Source of the DNA: Bacillus sp. (in: firmicutes)
GTDB lineage: Bacteria; Bacillota; Bacilli; Bacillales; Bacillaceae
Assembly: GCA_031180805.1 (NCBI GenBank)
Contig: JAPSLL010000011.1
Span: forward strand, 39,860 to 103,859
Direction: 5' to 3'
DNA: 64,000 nucleotides
Under the pieces are notes generated by a model, which did no database searches, was not told where the DNA came from, and saw only the letters and a list, made by a program, of their open reading frames with translations. Positions within the stretch are counted from its first letter, which is position 1, and every line of letters begins with the position of its first letter. Of the stretch, positions 62,883-64,000 are shown piece by piece. The position numbers were made by a program, and so were the translations under genes.

Positions 62883-63140
62883 ATGTTTTGCCTTAAAAAG
62901 CAAACGAAGCAAAAGAAACATCGTACAAGCGGAATTGAACTCATTTTTCTTGGCTATTCTCTTATCATGGCTATCGGCCTTCTCACTTCAAATACATATT
63001 CATACTATCGTGACGAAAACGAAGCGAACATTGGGATAACAGTTGGAAGTTGGGCTGATATAGATGATGCCAATGGGCACGAAACAGAATTGGAAATGGA
63101 AAAGAACGAGCTATTATTAGAAGATAAGGGGGAGGAATAA
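62883..63140 (+). CDS. Short TapA-like secreted protein
   Basis: The 85-residue protein has a basic start, one hydrophobic helix (about 18-36) and the segment SNTYSYYRDENEANIGITVGSW. This copies the TY-x-Y-F-x-D region cut by SipW in TasA/TapA. The mature part would be only about 45 acidic residues, much shorter than TapA of B. subtilis (about 250). It may be a minimal fibre starter or anchor, which is inference from position. AAAGGAGTG precedes the ATG. Confidence 0.6.
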   Translation: MFCLKKQTKQKKHRTSGIELIFLGYSLIMAIGLLTSNTYSYYRDENEANIGITVGSWADIDDANGHETELEMEKNELLLEDKGEE

Positions 63141-63143
63141 ACA

Positions 63144-63707
63144 GTGAAACAGGTGATGAAATGGATAAATCGAATGGTTACAAGTATCCTGCTCATTCTT
63201 TTAATAAGTGTAGCGGGGATCGTCCTCTCTACTAAACTAACGAATGGTGAGACACAAATATTCGGTTATCAGATTAAAACCGTCTTATCAGGATCTATGG
63301 AGCCTACAATATTAACAGGTTCTGTAATTGCTGTGAAGTCACTAGATGAAGCGGAACGTTCTAGCCTAAAAGCAGGGGATATTATTACTTATTTGGACGA
63401 GGAAAGACTAATAACACATAGAATTACAGATGTGTTAGCAGAAGAACAAGCTGTCCGTTATAAAACGAAGGGGGACAATAACAATTCAGCTGACTCAAAT
63501 CCTGTCCTAGCAGAAAATGTTATCGCCAAATATGAAGGGTTTATGATTCCATATCTAGGATATCTCATTAATTTTATACAAACAGCGAACGGAAGTGTCC
63601 TATTTATGATTTTACCTGGAGTTCTTATGTTAGGCTATTCAATCGTAACGATTTGGAAAACGATAAGGGAATTAGAAAGGAAGCATGTCCTATTAGAAAA
63701 GGAATGA
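63144..63707 (+). CDS. sipW: SipW-type signal peptidase I
   Basis: This 187-residue peptidase is of the ER/archaeal type: catalytic Ser in VLSGSMEPTILTGS, and His instead of the bacterial Lys in RLITHRITDV, followed by a conserved Asp region (KTKGDNNNSADSNPV). Two membrane helices, near the N-terminus (13-30) and at 148-170, anchor it. SipW processes TasA and TapA. It starts with GTG after GGGGGAGG and lies 3 bp after the TapA-like gene. In B. subtilis the order is tapA-sipW-tasA; here the substrates come first. Confidence 0.93.
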   Translation: MKQVMKWINRMVTSILLILLISVAGIVLSTKLTNGETQIFGYQIKTVLSGSMEPTILTGSVIAVKSLDEAERSSLKAGDIITYLDEERLITHRITDVLAEEQAVRYKTKGDNNNSADSNPVLAENVIAKYEGFMIPYLGYLINFIQTANGSVLFMILPGVLMLGYSIVTIWKTIRELERKHVLLEKE

Positions 63708-64000
63708 TTTCTGATTTGTGAAGAGTCTGGGACAAAAGGTTTTAACATAAGAAAAAATTTAAATTTCGTGTCATTTTTGTATGGCTATGCTTGTATACAA
63801 TGTTGCTTTTTACAATTAGTCGTTCTGGTTGATTTCCGCTACAGTACTCGCTTTCCGCGGGATGGGTGGTAAGCCTCCTCAGTGTAAACGCCTGTGGGGT
63901 CTTACCTTTCCCACGTATCCCGCAGGAGTCTCGCAATCTGCTCCAATCAACCTTTATAGGGTTTGCACAAAAAACGGCCTCTTCGTAAAGAGTCTTTTCT
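63708..64000. other. Intergenic region at the right edge
   Basis: No gene is seen after sipW. The segment GTCTGGGACAAAA (63727-63739) and the repeat at 63827-63952 fill most of it. AAGAGTC near both ends (63722 and 63986) hints at a longer imperfect hairpin. Confidence 0.4.
63827..63952. repeat. Bacillaceae-type palindromic intergenic repeat
   Basis: The 126-bp element begins GGTTGAT and ends ATCAACC. Inside are TTCCGCGGGATGGGTGGTAAG...CTTACC and CCCGCAGGAGTCTCGC. From memory, this pattern (TTCCGCT...CTCGCTTTCCGCGGG...CCCGCAGGAGTCT...CCAATCAACC) recurs in intergenic DNA of many Bacillaceae. It has no gene and is G/C-richer than its surroundings; its role is unknown. Confidence 0.7.

Noticed and set aside
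1..64000. CRISPR arrays, tRNA/rRNA genes, transposases, prophage genes, T-box or classical riboswitches
   Set aside because: I looked for regular direct repeats, tRNA T-loop motifs, transposase motifs and T-box or purine/lysine-type leader signatures and found none that hold up by eye; a covariance-model search would be decisive.

Overview
The window reads as a low-GC, spore-former-type Gram-positive chromosome, most likely Bacillaceae. The gene content fits that family: opuA and opuD glycine betaine uptake, potABCD, guaC with a PurR-box-like site, a yerO/swrC-type TetR-RND pair, TasA/CalY and SipW-like biofilm genes, a class B sortase, Tat export and a sigma-D-like promoter before a chemoreceptor. 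Strong AGGAGG-type ribosome sites and U-tailed hairpins are common, and several TTG/GTG starts are used. The species cannot be named from sequence alone. I saw no rRNA or tRNA gene, CRISPR array, prophage or insertion sequence.

Layout: 0-1.7 kb, the tail of an rRNA m5U methyltransferase, then a DUF1456 and a YgjP-like gene. 2-9.3 kb, a fused OpuA glycine betaine transporter and potABCD. 9.6-13 kb, a short MprF-like protein and a decaying accessory patch with a beta-helix remnant, a DUF4259 gene and a frameshifted gene. 13.2-15.5 kb, a secreted polysaccharide-lyase-like protein. 15.7-20.6 kb, a two-component system with a lantibiotic-immunity-type ABC transporter. 20.8-25 kb, AraC/GyrI, DUF4386, PfpI and OpuD. 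25-28.3 kb, a wall-anchored PAP2 phosphatase with its own class B sortase. 28.4-36 kb, an unknown gene, an erythromycin-esterase-like lipoprotein, a UDG-family protein, LysE, GH43, SstT and two membrane proteins. 36.3-38.7 kb, a double-domain isoprenyl synthase. 39.6-45 kb, an lnrJKLMN-like (yfiJKLMN) linearmycin-resistance-type locus. 45-49 kb, TetR with the SwrC-like RND pump. 49.1-57.7 kb, a stand-alone DnaA domain I protein, a chemoreceptor, guaC, a small DUF5370-like protein, a CMD/TPP-enzyme pair and a GGDEF-EAL protein. 58-60.8 kb, tatC, tatA and phoX. 61.5-63.7 kb, two TasA/CalY-like proteins, a short TapA-like protein and SipW. The window ends in a palindromic intergenic repeat.

Three themes link the genes. 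(1) Phosphate scavenging: the PAP2 phosphatase with its sortase, and PhoX with TatA/TatC, each have three PhoP-box-like hexamers spaced 11 bp upstream, so two phosphatases with dedicated export or anchoring genes may share the Pho regulon. (2) Envelope defence: the lantibiotic-type ABC/TCS, the linearmycin-type ABC/TCS, the SwrC-type pump and the short MprF-like protein. (3) Surface and matrix: the TasA/SipW cluster in a non-subtilis order, a c-di-GMP enzyme, secreted or cytosolic plant-polysaccharide enzymes and a sigma-D chemoreceptor. The observations I rate highest are the NPKTG phosphatase/sortase B pair with its Pho box, the two-module isoprenyl synthase and the DnaA domain I protein lacking the ATPase.
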